A DNA stretch of 64,000 bases from Lachnospiraceae bacterium AB2028 (GTDB taxonomy: Bacteria; Bacillota; Clostridia; Lachnospirales; Lachnospiraceae): NCBI GenBank assembly GCA_000621425.1, contig KK211276.1:62001-126000 (forward strand). The letters are read 5' to 3'. This document shows, piece by piece, positions 1 through 9,220 of this stretch (position 1 is its first letter; each line of letters opens with the position of its first letter). The notes under the pieces were generated by a model. The model did no database searches. It had not been told where the DNA came from and was given only the letters and a program-made list of their open reading frames with translations. Both the position numbers and the translations under genes were made by a program.

Positions 1-917
1 CCGTCAGCAAGAACATCCATGTAATCATCACCGATATAAAGGTCTATGGAATTATCCCTGTCTGCACGGCTTATGCCCTCTACGAACTTAAGGCCAAGTA
101 CCTTGGGTGACTGACGAAGAAGCCAGTTGTCAGCCTTGGAACCTGCAAGCCTTGTGCAGTGTATTCTGGACTGCTGGCCTGCACCTATACCGATTGCCTG
201 TCCGCCCTTTGTATAGCATACAGAATTGGACTGTGTATATTTAAGAGTGATAAGAGCTATTACAAGGTCGATCTTAGCGATCTCAGGAAACTCTTTGTTC
301 TTTGTAACGATATTCTCCAGAAGGGACTTATCGATCTTGTACTCGTTTCTTCCCTGCTCGAAAGTGATACCGAAAACATCCTTATGCTCGATAGGCTCAG
401 GCTTATAATCGGGATCGATCTGAACCACATTGTACAGACCCCTCTTTTTGGACTTAAGGATCTCAAGTGCCTCAGGCTCATATCCGGGTGCGATTATACC
501 GTCTGATACTTCCGGCTTAATAAGCTTTGCTGTAGCCACATCACATACATCGGAAAGAGCGATATAATCACCGAAGGAAGACATTCTGTCTGCGCCTCTT
601 GCCCTTGCGTAAGCACATGCCAAAGGTGACAGCTCAGCCTTTTCATCAACAAAATAGATCTGCTTTAAAGTATCATCAAGCTCAATGCCCACTGCTGCAC
701 CGGCAGGTGAAACATGCTTGAAGGATGTTGCTGCAGGCAGGTCTGTAGCAGCCTTCAGTTCCTTTACAAGCTGCCAGCCGTTAAGCGCATCCATAAAATT
801 GATATAACCGGGCTTTCCGTTCAGCACCTCAATAGGAAGGTCGCTTCCGTTATTTACAAAAATCTTTGAAGGCTTCTGATTCGGGTTACATCCATACTTA
901 AGTTCCAGTTCTTTCAT
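1..917 (-). CDS. purH: Phosphoribosylaminoimidazolecarboxamide formyltransferase (AICAR transformylase), partial
   Basis: Transfers a formyl group from 10-formyl-THF to AICAR, the penultimate step of IMP synthesis in the cytoplasm. The visible 305 residues begin [17 protein letters not shown] and contain the [11 protein letters not shown] segment with the Lys-His pair expected in the active site. This is the stand-alone transformylase form (about 390 residues in clostridia), with no fused MGS-like IMP cyclohydrolase domain at the N-terminus. The C-terminal part lies outside the window. An AGGAGG site 7 bases upstream fixes the start. The missing cyclohydrolase activity is supplied by the gene just upstream, 25 bases away and in the same direction. 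Confidence 0.9.
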   Translation of the reverse strand, partial: MKELELKYGCNPNQKPSKIFVNNGSDLPIEVLNGKPGYINFMDALNGWQLVKELKAATDLPAATSFKHVSPAGAAVGIELDDTLKQIYFVDEKAELSPLACAYARARGADRMSSFGDYIALSDVCDVATAKLIKPEVSDGIIAPGYEPEALEILKSKKRGLYNVVQIDPDYKPEPIEHKDVFGITFEQGRNEYKIDKSLLENIVTKNKEFPEIAKIDLVIALITLKYTQSNSVCYTKGGQAIGIGAGQQSRIHCTRLAGSKADNWLLRQSPKVLGLKFVEGISRADRDNSIDLYIGDDYMDVLAD

Positions 918-942
918 GAAAAGATCCTCCTAATTGTATTTT

Positions 943-1656
943 TCAAACGTTTTTATTTACTATTCTGGTTTCATATTTACCGGTTTCGATATCGATAAAC
1001 CTTACGAAAAGAGAAACCTTGTTATCCTCATTCAGTGAGTTCCATACATTATTTGTAAAGGTATCGATGTCGCCCTCGATGCCCACTAATTCAGGCTCAC
1101 CCTCGAATGAAGGCAGGGGATTTCCGTCACCCATGTAGGTATGGATAAATCTTCCGGCACCGCTTCTGGGATTGCTGTATGCAAAAGTGAAACGTTCGCA
1201 GGAATCCGCATCACCGTCATCTGTCTTAAGGATGGACATTGCGAAATTGTATTCGCCGTTCTCTATATGCATGATTCCGGATATCCTGGGGGTATAGTTA
1301 GGTGCATCATCCTCGAATTCCCTGGTACGAAGCGCCTGCTCGAAGGTCTGCTGCTGATCCATAAGCTCATATATGGTATCTGTCTGGTCACCGTTCGTAA
1401 CGATGGTCTTATTTCCCAGTACCCTTACCGGAGAATAGATTATAAGATGGGGATCTTCCATCTTGGAAGGATCAAAAGCCTGGGTGCGTATTCCTTCGCC
1501 ATCCTCCACAAATACCCTGTTGCGGCTGTTAGTGCTCCTGCCCATGATAAAATATGCAGTCACCGCATACTTTCCGTCAGTGCTCCTTCCTATAACGATA
1601 CCCCGTCCGGGATATGCATTCTCGGAAAGCAGTTTTGAGAGATCGTTCTTTTTCAT
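943..1656 (-). CDS. IMP cyclohydrolase, PurO-like family
   Basis: Predicted to close FAICAR to IMP, the last step of purine synthesis. The 237-residue protein carries the family's N-terminal block (AYPGRGIVIGRSTDGKYAV, then FIMGRSTNSRNRVF) and the TNGDQTD and APNYTPRISG blocks of the single-domain IMP cyclohydrolase family first known from archaea (PurO). It is unrelated to the PurH N-terminal domain. An AAGGAGGCC site precedes the ATG. It reads straight into the AICAR transformylase gene, so the two last steps form one small operon of separate enzymes. Family assignment is from recognised motifs; activity is inferred. Confidence 0.85.
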   Translation of the reverse strand: MKKNDLSKLLSENAYPGRGIVIGRSTDGKYAVTAYFIMGRSTNSRNRVFVEDGEGIRTQAFDPSKMEDPHLIIYSPVRVLGNKTIVTNGDQTDTIYELMDQQQTFEQALRTREFEDDAPNYTPRISGIMHIENGEYNFAMSILKTDDGDADSCERFTFAYSNPRSGAGRFIHTYMGDGNPLPSFEGEPELVGIEGDIDTFTNNVWNSLNEDNKVSLFVRFIDIETGKYETRIVNKNV

Positions 1657-1683
1657 TCAGGCCTCCTTAATATATATGTTAAT

Positions 1684-3096
1684 TTATACTGTAGCTATCT
1701 TAATCAGATTAGTATTGCCGGATGTACCGTTGATCATACCACCGGTTATTACCACATTGTCGCCGGTTTTAAGTCCCATGACTTCTTCAGCAGTCTTCTG
1801 TGCAAAATAGAAAAGCACATCCGTTGAATCGAATTTCTCACAAAGCACCGGCGTAACGCCCCAGGAAAGAGCTAAGCGCCTGTAGCTCCGCTCACTGGTT
1901 GTGATACCGACTATATCTACGGGACATCTGAACCTGGAAACCATCATTACGGTGATACCTGAGATGGAACAAACCGCTATGGCCTTGGCATCGACATCTA
2001 TGGCCATTCCGCATACCGCATGGGAAATGCAGTCCACATCATTCTTCATTTCAAACGAGTAATTATAGAATCTCTTGCCGTAGTGGATCTCGTTCTCCGT
2101 AGCCTCTGCTACTGAAGCCATCATCCTTACAGCCTGTTCGGGATATTTACCTGCAGCAGTCTCACCTGAAAGCATTACAGCCGATGTTCCGTCGTATACG
2201 GCATTAGCCACATCGGATACCTCTGCCCTGGTAGGCCTGGGTGAAGATATCATTGACTCAAGCATCTCTGTCGCAGTTATGACACGCTTACCTAAAAGCC
2301 TGCACTTTGTGATAAGGCTCTTCTGCACTGCAGGAAGCCTTTCAGGGGCGATCTCTACGCCCATGTCACCACGGCCTATCATTATACCGGAGCACTGCTC
2401 ACAGATTTCTTCTATATTATCAATACCGGGCTGGTTCTCAATCTTAGCGATAAGCTCAATGTCAGGTGAACCATGCTCATCAAGGAATGCATGCACATCC
2501 TTAAGGTCCTGAGCCCTTGATACAAATGAACATGCTATGAAATCAACTTCCTGTTCGATTCCGAATAAGATATCAGCCTTGTCCTGCTCGCTTAAGAACT
2601 CCGTGCTCATGATCTTTCCGGGGAAATTCATGCTCTTCCTGTCAGAAAGATTTCCGTCATTCTGGGCGATACATACCACATCCTCACCCACGATCTCATC
2701 AACCACAAAGTCCATAAGGCCGTTAGCAACCAGGATATGATCTCCGGGTGTTACATCATGTGCCAGACCTTCAAAACTTACAGACACACCTGTCTGGTCG
2801 CCTATGCTGTCACTACCCCTGAATGTGAATTTATCGCCGGCTTTCAGGCTTATCTTGCCCTCAGCGAATGTCTTGATCCTGAATTCAGGTCCCTTTGTAT
2901 CTAAAAGTATTGCAATAGGAAGCTTTAACCTGCTGCTTACTTCCCTTATATTCTTAATACGTTCTTTGTGTTCCTCATGTGAACCGTGCGAAAAATTAAG
3001 TCTTGCCACATTCATGCCTGCAAGGCAGAGCTTTTCCAGCATTTCAGGACTCTCACTTGCCGGTCCTATGGTACATATGATCTTTGTCTTTCTCAT
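1684..3096 (-). CDS. pyk: Pyruvate kinase
   Basis: Converts phosphoenolpyruvate and ADP to pyruvate and ATP, the last step of glycolysis. The 470-residue length matches the short form (like E. coli PykF), without the extra C-terminal PEP-utiliser domain seen in Bacillus. Visible motifs are TKIICTIGPAS at the N-terminus, LLDTKGPEFR, AKIENQPGID with the catalytic Lys (about residue 218), GRGDMGVEI and the MLESMISSPRPTRAEVSD block. It has its own predicted promoter and a structured leader of about 95 bases, described separately. The IMP cyclohydrolase gene follows 27 bases downstream, so read-through is possible. Confidence 0.97.
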   Translation of the reverse strand: MRKTKIICTIGPASESPEMLEKLCLAGMNVARLNFSHGSHEEHKERIKNIREVSSRLKLPIAILLDTKGPEFRIKTFAEGKISLKAGDKFTFRGSDSIGDQTGVSVSFEGLAHDVTPGDHILVANGLMDFVVDEIVGEDVVCIAQNDGNLSDRKSMNFPGKIMSTEFLSEQDKADILFGIEQEVDFIACSFVSRAQDLKDVHAFLDEHGSPDIELIAKIENQPGIDNIEEICEQCSGIMIGRGDMGVEIAPERLPAVQKSLITKCRLLGKRVITATEMLESMISSPRPTRAEVSDVANAVYDGTSAVMLSGETAAGKYPEQAVRMMASVAEATENEIHYGKRFYNYSFEMKNDVDCISHAVCGMAIDVDAKAIAVCSISGITVMMVSRFRCPVDIVGITTSERSYRRLALSWGVTPVLCEKFDSTDVLFYFAQKTAEEVMGLKTGDNVVITGGMINGTSGNTNLIKIATV

Positions 3097-3112
3097 TCTT
3101 CCTCCTCCTTCT

Positions 3113-3129
3113 GCAGCATTCCTTGCCGC
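3113..3129 (-). promoter_or_regulatory. Leader hairpin with GGA loop upstream of pyk
   Basis: On the minus strand GCGGCA and TGCTGC pair (one G-U) around the loop AGGAA, 16 bases before the pyk ATG and next to its Shine-Dalgarno run. A near-identical hairpin precedes cysS (56995-57011). A loop carrying A-N-GGA beside a ribosome binding site resembles CsrA binding sites; that function is inferred only. Confidence 0.45.
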
Positions 3130-3196
3130 TTAGCGAAGGGAACTCCCTTCCCTTCTCCGAGTTCTTCTTTTCTTTATTATTAATTTACAGCTTGTA

Positions 3197-3225
3197 ATGA
3201 TACCATAGGGAACCCAAATTCACAA
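3197..3225 (-). promoter_or_regulatory. Predicted sigma-A promoter of pyk
   Basis: Minus-strand TTGTGA (3225-3220), 17-base spacer, TATCAT (3202-3197). It lies between the stop of the DUF218 gene and pyk and gives a leader of roughly 95 bases that contains a GAAGGGA/TCCCTTC hairpin and the GGA-loop hairpin. Confidence 0.5.
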
Positions 3226-3237
3226 GATTACTGCATG

Positions 3238-4311
3238 TCATTCCTTGATAGGCGGAAGATCATTCACGCCATAACCGCTATAGTAAATGGCATATGCGGT
3301 TTCACTGTCGCCCGAAATTTCTACCAGGGAGCCTGCCTTAAACCAGTCTGCAAGATACCCGCTGGGGGCACTCCAGGCAGCATTGGATACGACTTCTATC
3401 TTTTCCTTACCGTCTTCACCGGCACCCAGTATTGTCTCCGCACCGAATAGAAGCACGCCTGTAGCAATGTGGTAATCACTGGATACTATGGCGATCTGAT
3501 TTACCTGGGGATAATCCCTGCGAAGTATCTCATATGAAAAAATAGCATTCTCCGGGGTAGTCCTGGACCGGTTTTCCACTATGACACGATCGCTGCTTAT
3601 ACCGTTCTCGATAAGCCATTTAGCCATCTCGCCGGCCTCCGTCGCAGAAGCATTGCCTGCCGCGGTACCGCCGCCTGTACACAGTATGTATGAATTAGGG
3701 TATTTTTCCGCACTGGCAAGAGCCACTTTTAACCGCTGGATCAGCTCGTCCTTCATAGTGCCGTCTGCCTTTAACTGGAATCCCAGCACTACAAGGCAGA
3801 GTTCATCCGTATCCTTAAGGCCATCCGGAAGCACATCATAGTTCAGCTCCAGGTCATTATCGGTAGTCCTCCACAATTCCATGATCCTTCCCCACCTGTC
3901 AGCAGCAACAGGATCCTTCTGCTCCATCTTTGTGAGCAGGTCATTAACCGTATCGTCTGACTTGGCACCATATGCCCCGTAATTCATGACCATATGGTTG
4001 ATCATATTCTGAACATCCTTATCTGCTACCACATAGGTCTGGCCGTCATCCGGTACATAAGGTGCCTCCATGGAACCCATGCCATTATCGGATACAGGCT
4101 CATCCCCGGTTCCGTCCGAGCTTTCATCCGCATTTCCGTCACCAGACGTGCAACCGTCATCCGTAACTCCCCCCAGGTTCAGCTCTACAACTTCTACAGG
4201 AGCATCCTGCACGGAATCATCAGCATCTTTTGAACAAGCAGCAAACATTACCGTACCGCATAGAACCACAGCCGCCAATATACCTTTATTTAAAAGAAAA
4301 AACTTTTTCAT
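3238..4311 (-). CDS. DUF218 (YdcF/ElyC-like) lipoprotein
   Basis: The 357-residue protein starts with a lipoprotein signal (hydrophobic run, then FAAC with Cys about 26), followed by an acidic, Gly/Ser-rich linker (residues 27-95) and a C-terminal DUF218 domain (about 168-330: LVVLGFQLKADG, CTGGGTAAGNASATEAGEM, VENRSRTTPENA, IVSSDYH). DUF218 proteins such as SanA/ElyC act at the envelope, but their chemistry is not settled. It is predicted to sit on the outer face of the membrane. It lies 33 bases after the TIR-propeller gene on the same strand, so the two may be co-transcribed; a functional link is only suggested by position. Confidence 0.8.
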   Translation of the reverse strand: MKKFFLLNKGILAAVVLCGTVMFAACSKDADDSVQDAPVEVVELNLGGVTDDGCTSGDGNADESSDGTGDEPVSDNGMGSMEAPYVPDDGQTYVVADKDVQNMINHMVMNYGAYGAKSDDTVNDLLTKMEQKDPVAADRWGRIMELWRTTDNDLELNYDVLPDGLKDTDELCLVVLGFQLKADGTMKDELIQRLKVALASAEKYPNSYILCTGGGTAAGNASATEAGEMAKWLIENGISSDRVIVENRSRTTPENAIFSYEILRRDYPQVNQIAIVSSDYHIATGVLLFGAETILGAGEDGKEKIEVVSNAAWSAPSGYLADWFKAGSLVEISGDSETAYAIYYSGYGVNDLPPIKE

Positions 4312-4344
4312 TATCTGTCACTACATACCACCCAGGATATGATT

Positions 4345-6783
4345 TCAGAAATCCCTTTCCGATGACCTGGTCATAAGGCCATATTTTGCTTTTAGGTCAT
4401 CATCCGGTTCATATCCATCAAGCATCTCATCCGCGATCTTAATTACTTCATCATAGGAAACATAGGGCATACTGAAATAATCCAATGCCGCACCTTGAAC
4501 AATGAATCTGCCGTCCTGTTCACCTGCTATATGCGGCATTGTTGCATAAACCTGAAAATCATCATTAAGCAGATATGAATTGAGATATGTATCAAGATAA
4601 TAACCGCCTGAAATCTCACTGTAATATAATCCGGAATAGTACTGTGCGTTCGACGGCCAGGCAGCGATCAAACTATTACTTTCAACATCTATTAGCTGCA
4701 CAGTTCTGTTTGAATTGCAGACAAAAATATACTTTCCGTCATCCGAATAAAATGAATCATAGACTAATTCAGCTGTTATCCCATCCACATCCAAGTCATC
4801 CACAGAAACCGGAACTATATTCCGCTCTTCATCAGTATACTCCGGTAACAAAACAGCATTCTCATTTTCTTCAACTCTAAACGCCACGACATAGTTAGCA
4901 AACATTGAATGGTAGTATAGTCCCCCATTGCTCCAGACCACATTGCTGTTTAGTTCTGATTCATTGTACATCGCATAGTAATAATCCGAGACATCATAAC
5001 AGTCATTGTCAGAAATATAGGAATAAACAGTTCCATCCACTGTTATGAAAAAGAATGAATCGTTTTCATACCACCCCTGTGCTATAAAGTCATTTGCCGA
5101 GCAGTGTCCAATAGGCTCACCGTTACTTTTATCGATATTGTATATCGTATTAAATTCAATAAGGTATATATTATCCCCGCCTGCCACAAAGCTTTCCGCA
5201 CAGAAATCCGTCATTTTTTTGTTCCATAACTCATTACCGCTTTCAATATCTAATGCCCGGATAACAGTTTCTTCATAGTAATCTTCCTCGTAATACTCTG
5301 CAGCTGAAATATACAGGGTATTTCCATCCGGAAAAGCATATACATATTTGTCCCCCTCTTCCTCATATGTCCAGCAGATTTCTCCGGTATATTCATCCGC
5401 CACGATAATATAATAAGCAGAGTCATCTGAAAAATTTAAACATAATCTTCCCGAATCAGCGCACAGATCGTACCTTGTGATCAATCCGTAATCAAACACG
5501 TCTTCTAAGCTGATTCGATACGCTATATTCCCTTCACCGTCAATTCCTACCAGCTCCTTATCGCACAAAACAAATGCCATATCCGCATCTGTCGACTGGA
5601 AACATTCTTCAATACGTTGAACACCTTCTAAAAGCTTACCCTCTTCTTCATAAAGGGTATAATAGTACGCATCCATTTCATCAAGAACCAGTATTCCTTT
5701 TTCACCGCAAAATGCAGCGCTAAAAAATCCGTTTCCGCTCCTACTGATTTCCTTTATCATTTCACCGCTTTGAACATCAAACACATATAGCCCCAGCGTG
5801 TCAATAACCCAAAGATAGCTTCCATCAGCAGAAAGACCATAGTCTAAAACTATCGATCTTGTATCATATGTCTTCACCGGAAAATGACGTTCACCTGTTC
5901 CGTAAACACCAAGAATTGTTGTAAGACAGTTTAAGACATCCGCGTTATATCCATTGCTCTCATCATCAGGAAGAACGCTTCTCAATGCGTATATGGCATC
6001 CATACGCCTGCCTTCTCCCATCAGTTCTTCAGCCACAGATACCATGTTACCGGCATAAAGCTGCTCAAGTTCATCGTACTGTTCTTCGATAAGGACATTT
6101 TTCCGGCCTATCATCACAAGCGTAACGGTTGCAAAAACGGCAAAAACCAGAATAGCAAGGCTTATACCCCCTACAGTGAAGGTCATCTTCCTGACCCTTG
6201 CCTCATGATGCCGTTGCTTTAAGTCATCATAATTTAGTCCCAGTATTGCCGCGCATAGCTTTATTACCGCAGTATCAATCGCCTTTGCTATCTCTTTTTT
6301 ATCTGCGCCACGTGTGTCCGCCGCTAAGGGCTCCTTCTCCCTGCGCTCCGTAATGATACTTCCCGTTTCATCCGTCAGTTTAACATCTTCAAACCTTAAT
6401 ATTTCAGGAAAGGACTCGTCAGGCTCCCCATCCGCAAGAACAAGCAGTACATGGTCCCTGTCGTGATTCTGAAGAAACACTTCCAGCTCCTTCATGCACC
6501 ATTTTGATTCAATATACCTGGGCGTACAGACCGCAATAAAAAAGTCAGAATTGTTCAGGGCCTTCGTAATGGACTCGGAGAGATCATCCGACAGCGGAAG
6601 TTCTTCCACATCACGAAAAACCCTTGCAATTCCTTTTTTTCCGTTATTAAATTTATTTTTTATCGTTTTGGGGATTTTGAAACTTTCAAGTTTTTTATGC
6701 AGCTTTCCTGCCACAAAATCATCCAGTTCCGAGTGCCTATAACTGATAAATGCATCATAATGCACATTTTTCAATGTTTCCAT
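4345..6783 (-). CDS. TIR domain - transmembrane - beta-propeller protein
   Basis: The 812-residue protein has an N-terminal TIR domain (about 1-185; YDAFISYRHSE at 9-19, SKWCMKELE at 93-101 with Glu99 at the place of the NADase glutamate), a basic stretch, one membrane segment (about 201-226), a short helical linker, then about 500 residues of PQQ/WD-like repeats rich in Tyr, Asp and Gly (for example SADGSYLWVIDTLGLYVFDV, VQLIDVESNSLIAAWP). Positive charges before the membrane segment place the TIR inside and the propeller outside. TIR domains in bacteria often cleave NAD or make cyclic ADP-ribose signals; whether this one does is inference. It could be a surface sensor rather than a phage-defence effector. 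It has its own extended -10 promoter. Confidence 0.85.
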   Translation of the reverse strand: METLKNVHYDAFISYRHSELDDFVAGKLHKKLESFKIPKTIKNKFNNGKKGIARVFRDVEELPLSDDLSESITKALNNSDFFIAVCTPRYIESKWCMKELEVFLQNHDRDHVLLVLADGEPDESFPEILRFEDVKLTDETGSIITERREKEPLAADTRGADKKEIAKAIDTAVIKLCAAILGLNYDDLKQRHHEARVRKMTFTVGGISLAILVFAVFATVTLVMIGRKNVLIEEQYDELEQLYAGNMVSVAEELMGEGRRMDAIYALRSVLPDDESNGYNADVLNCLTTILGVYGTGERHFPVKTYDTRSIVLDYGLSADGSYLWVIDTLGLYVFDVQSGEMIKEISRSGNGFFSAAFCGEKGILVLDEMDAYYYTLYEEEGKLLEGVQRIEECFQSTDADMAFVLCDKELVGIDGEGNIAYRISLEDVFDYGLITRYDLCADSGRLCLNFSDDSAYYIIVADEYTGEICWTYEEEGDKYVYAFPDGNTLYISAAEYYEEDYYEETVIRALDIESGNELWNKKMTDFCAESFVAGGDNIYLIEFNTIYNIDKSNGEPIGHCSANDFIAQGWYENDSFFFITVDGTVYSYISDNDCYDVSDYYYAMYNESELNSNVVWSNGGLYYHSMFANYVVAFRVEENENAVLLPEYTDEERNIVPVSVDDLDVDGITAELVYDSFYSDDGKYIFVCNSNRTVQLIDVESNSLIAAWPSNAQYYSGLYYSEISGGYYLDTYLNSYLLNDDFQVYATMPHIAGEQDGRFIVQGAALDYFSMPYVSYDEVIKIADEMLDGYEPDDDLKAKYGLMTRSSERDF

Positions 6784-6839
6784 AGTTAACCTTTCATTAG
6801 GCGTCAGATAAACAGCTCACTTCAAATGATACCATTACG

Positions 6840-6848
6840 ATTATAACA
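6840..6848 (-). promoter_or_regulatory. Extended -10 promoter of the TIR gene
   Basis: Minus-strand TGTTATAAT (6848-6840) is a perfect extended -10 element, 57 bases before the TIR-gene start. No convincing -35 hexamer is visible. Confidence 0.5.
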
Positions 6849-6885
6849 CAAAATCATTCAGGCTCTTTTTTCCTTATTGCCGGAT

Positions 6886-8277
6886 TTACTGAACAGGTTT
6901 ATTGGCCAGATTTTTAAGCCAGCGCTCCTTTTTCAGCCAGAAATGAAATACTATGGTCTTTATAACATCCAATAACTTTATATATAAATACATTTCCACA
7001 GGGCCCACATTGGTAAATATCCCCAAGGCAAGAAGCATAGGCATCATTACGAATATAGTAATAGTTGCATCCGTATAGGCTCCCATGGCCGTATCACCGC
7101 CGGCCCTTGCCACCGCATGCTGGGCATTCATATAAACCCAGAGCGGCGTAAATATGGCCATAAGGATAACCATATCCCTGCATATATCTATAGCGCCGGC
7201 ACTGAGTTTTACAAAGACTATGGGAACAAGAAGTACCGTAGCGAAACCGAAGCCCATCATTACAATGCCGAATACGGCAGCACCTGACAGCAGCCAGGTC
7301 TTTTCCTGCCTTGCCTTTTCAAGCTGCCCTTCACCAAGGGTCTTCCCCAGCACAACGCCGGTGGAATTGTATATCCCGCCAAAAGCCACGAAGAAGAGAT
7401 TTGCAATGGCAAAACTTGAAGCCATGCCTGATACTACATCTGCGCCGCCCCTGCCGTTATAGATAGCAGTTGTCACAGTTTCAGACAGTACCCATACCAT
7501 CTCACATACCAGCACAAGCGCTCCCTTTTTCAATATCTCCCTGAAGAGCTTAAAATCTATCTTAAAAAATTCCCTTATCCCCACAAAAAACTGCGGTTTA
7601 GTCTTTATGAACATAACCATGAAGATAACAAACTCTAGGGTTCTTGCAATAACGGTGGCATATGCGGCACCTTTTACTCCCAGGGCAGGAAGCCCCAGAT
7701 GACCGTATATAAGTGCCCAGTTAAAAAATGTGTTAGTGGCGGTGGCTATGATTGTAACAATCAAAGGAAAACGCACCTTGCCAAGGTCTCTTAAGGAACT
7801 GGCGATACACATGGAAACCGTCATCTGCAGTCCCATGAAAAACATGATCCGTATATACTTTACACCTTCATCCAGTATAAGCGGAGCATCTGTATTATTG
7901 ATAAGCATAAGTGAAAGCACCTGTCTTGGAAAGGCGATGCACACAAGAAAATATGGGATAAACGCCAGCAGTCCGACAACAAGCTTGAAACGGAATACCT
8001 GCTTCATACCCGTCTCGTCATTTGCGCCGAAAAACTGCGTCATAAAGATACCGCCGGACATACAGATAGTATTGATAAAGATCATAAATACGAACAATAC
8101 CTGTCCGGCAACATTGACACCGGACATGGATATATCACCCAGGCCGGAAACCATGAAATTGTCGATAAGCGATACCATATTCTGTATCAGCTGCTGCAGC
8201 ATTACGGGTATCGCTATAGTGAGGACCTTTTTATAGAAAGCTGCAGGTCCGAACAGCTTTTTATTTTTCACTTCCAT
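6886..8277 (-). CDS. MATE family efflux transporter
   Basis: Predicted cation-coupled exporter in the cytoplasmic membrane. The 463-residue length and pattern of about 12 hydrophobic segments fit the family, with the N-terminal signature IAIPVMLQQLIQNMVSLIDNF and the paired halves typical of MATE proteins (AIPVMLQQL in the first half, GALVLVCEMVWVLSE in the second). The substrate cannot be told from sequence. It is transcribed in the same direction as the radical SAM and TetR genes upstream (28- and 18-base gaps), so the TetR protein may control all three. The start has only a weak ribosome binding site. Confidence 0.92.
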   Translation of the reverse strand: MEVKNKKLFGPAAFYKKVLTIAIPVMLQQLIQNMVSLIDNFMVSGLGDISMSGVNVAGQVLFVFMIFINTICMSGGIFMTQFFGANDETGMKQVFRFKLVVGLLAFIPYFLVCIAFPRQVLSLMLINNTDAPLILDEGVKYIRIMFFMGLQMTVSMCIASSLRDLGKVRFPLIVTIIATATNTFFNWALIYGHLGLPALGVKGAAYATVIARTLEFVIFMVMFIKTKPQFFVGIREFFKIDFKLFREILKKGALVLVCEMVWVLSETVTTAIYNGRGGADVVSGMASSFAIANLFFVAFGGIYNSTGVVLGKTLGEGQLEKARQEKTWLLSGAAVFGIVMMGFGFATVLLVPIVFVKLSAGAIDICRDMVILMAIFTPLWVYMNAQHAVARAGGDTAMGAYTDATITIFVMMPMLLALGIFTNVGPVEMYLYIKLLDVIKTIVFHFWLKKERWLKNLANKPVQ

Positions 8278-8305
8278 AATTCAATTATTCTATGTATTTG
8301 ATCAG

Positions 8306-9202
8306 TCACTCTTCTGTTCCATCTGCCAGGTCGAATATGCTCATCTGCGTATACTTTTCCGGAAGTTCACTCATATACGCAAAGCATTCTGACGGCCTTG
8401 AGATGATATTATTCTCTTTGCAAATATCATGGAACATTCTCATCAGTTCCTTGGAATCCGGACTCGGCAATTCATACGCATTCCCGTACCGCCTGATGTA
8501 GCGTTCCTTCATTCCGGGAAAATGCTTATCCAGAGCCTCATAAAAATATTCCCTGTCACCTTCCCGTAAAGTCAGCCCCATATCAAAACATATGATGCCT
8601 TTGACGCCGACGCGGACACATTCATTCAATATCGGCCGGATGTTTTCTTCCGTATCATTTATGAAGGGAAGGATCGGGGTAAGCCATACCATCGTAGGTA
8701 TCCCCCGCTCCTGCATGGTTTCCAACACTTCTATACGTTTCTTAGTATTGCAGACATTAGGCTCGATGATGCCGCACAGTTCATCATCATATGTCGTAAG
8801 AGTCATCTGGACCACGCATTTGGCCTTTTTATTTATCTCATCCAAAAGGTCAATATCCTGCATTATCCGGTCGGATTTTGTCTGTACCGCCACACCAAAG
8901 CCATGTCTTGATATTATCTCCAAGCACTTTCTTGTAAGCCGTAGTTTTTCCTCGCAGTGCATATAGGGATCAGACATTGCTCCGGTGCCTATCATGCACT
9001 TCTTCCTTTTAGAACTTAATGCCATTTCAAGAAGCTCCGGTGCATTCTGCTTTACCTCTATATCCTCGAAGGGATGGGTAAACTGGTAGCACTTGCTACG
9101 GCTGTCGCAGTATATACAGCCATGAGTGCAGCCGCGGTAAATATTCATACCGCAGTATCCGTTATTTGCGGTCAGTATTCCTTTTGCGTCAACAAAATGC
9201 AT
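8306..9202 (-). CDS. SPL-like radical SAM protein
   Basis: The 298-residue protein has the radical SAM cluster motif CxxxCxxC at Cys25, Cys29 and Cys32 (RGCTHGCIYCDS). It belongs to the group annotated as SPL family, after spore photoproduct lyase, but lacks evidence of a photolyase-specific region. GTGAMSDPYMHCEEKLRLT and GVAVQTKSDRIMQDIDLL are typical of this group, which is widespread in clostridia and has no firm function. It lies between the TetR regulator and the MATE exporter, probably in one transcription unit. Confidence 0.88.
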   Translation of the reverse strand: MHFVDAKGILTANNGYCGMNIYRGCTHGCIYCDSRSKCYQFTHPFEDIEVKQNAPELLEMALSSKRKKCMIGTGAMSDPYMHCEEKLRLTRKCLEIISRHGFGVAVQTKSDRIMQDIDLLDEINKKAKCVVQMTLTTYDDELCGIIEPNVCNTKKRIEVLETMQERGIPTMVWLTPILPFINDTEENIRPILNECVRVGVKGIICFDMGLTLREGDREYFYEALDKHFPGMKERYIRRYGNAYELPSPDSKELMRMFHDICKENNIISRPSECFAYMSELPEKYTQMSIFDLADGTEE

Positions 9203-9220
9203 GATTTACTAAAGCTCCTG

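Noticed and set aside
1141-1638. Plus-strand frame of 165 codons opposite the IMP cyclohydrolase
   Set aside because: It is antisense to a well-supported gene and has no start signal.
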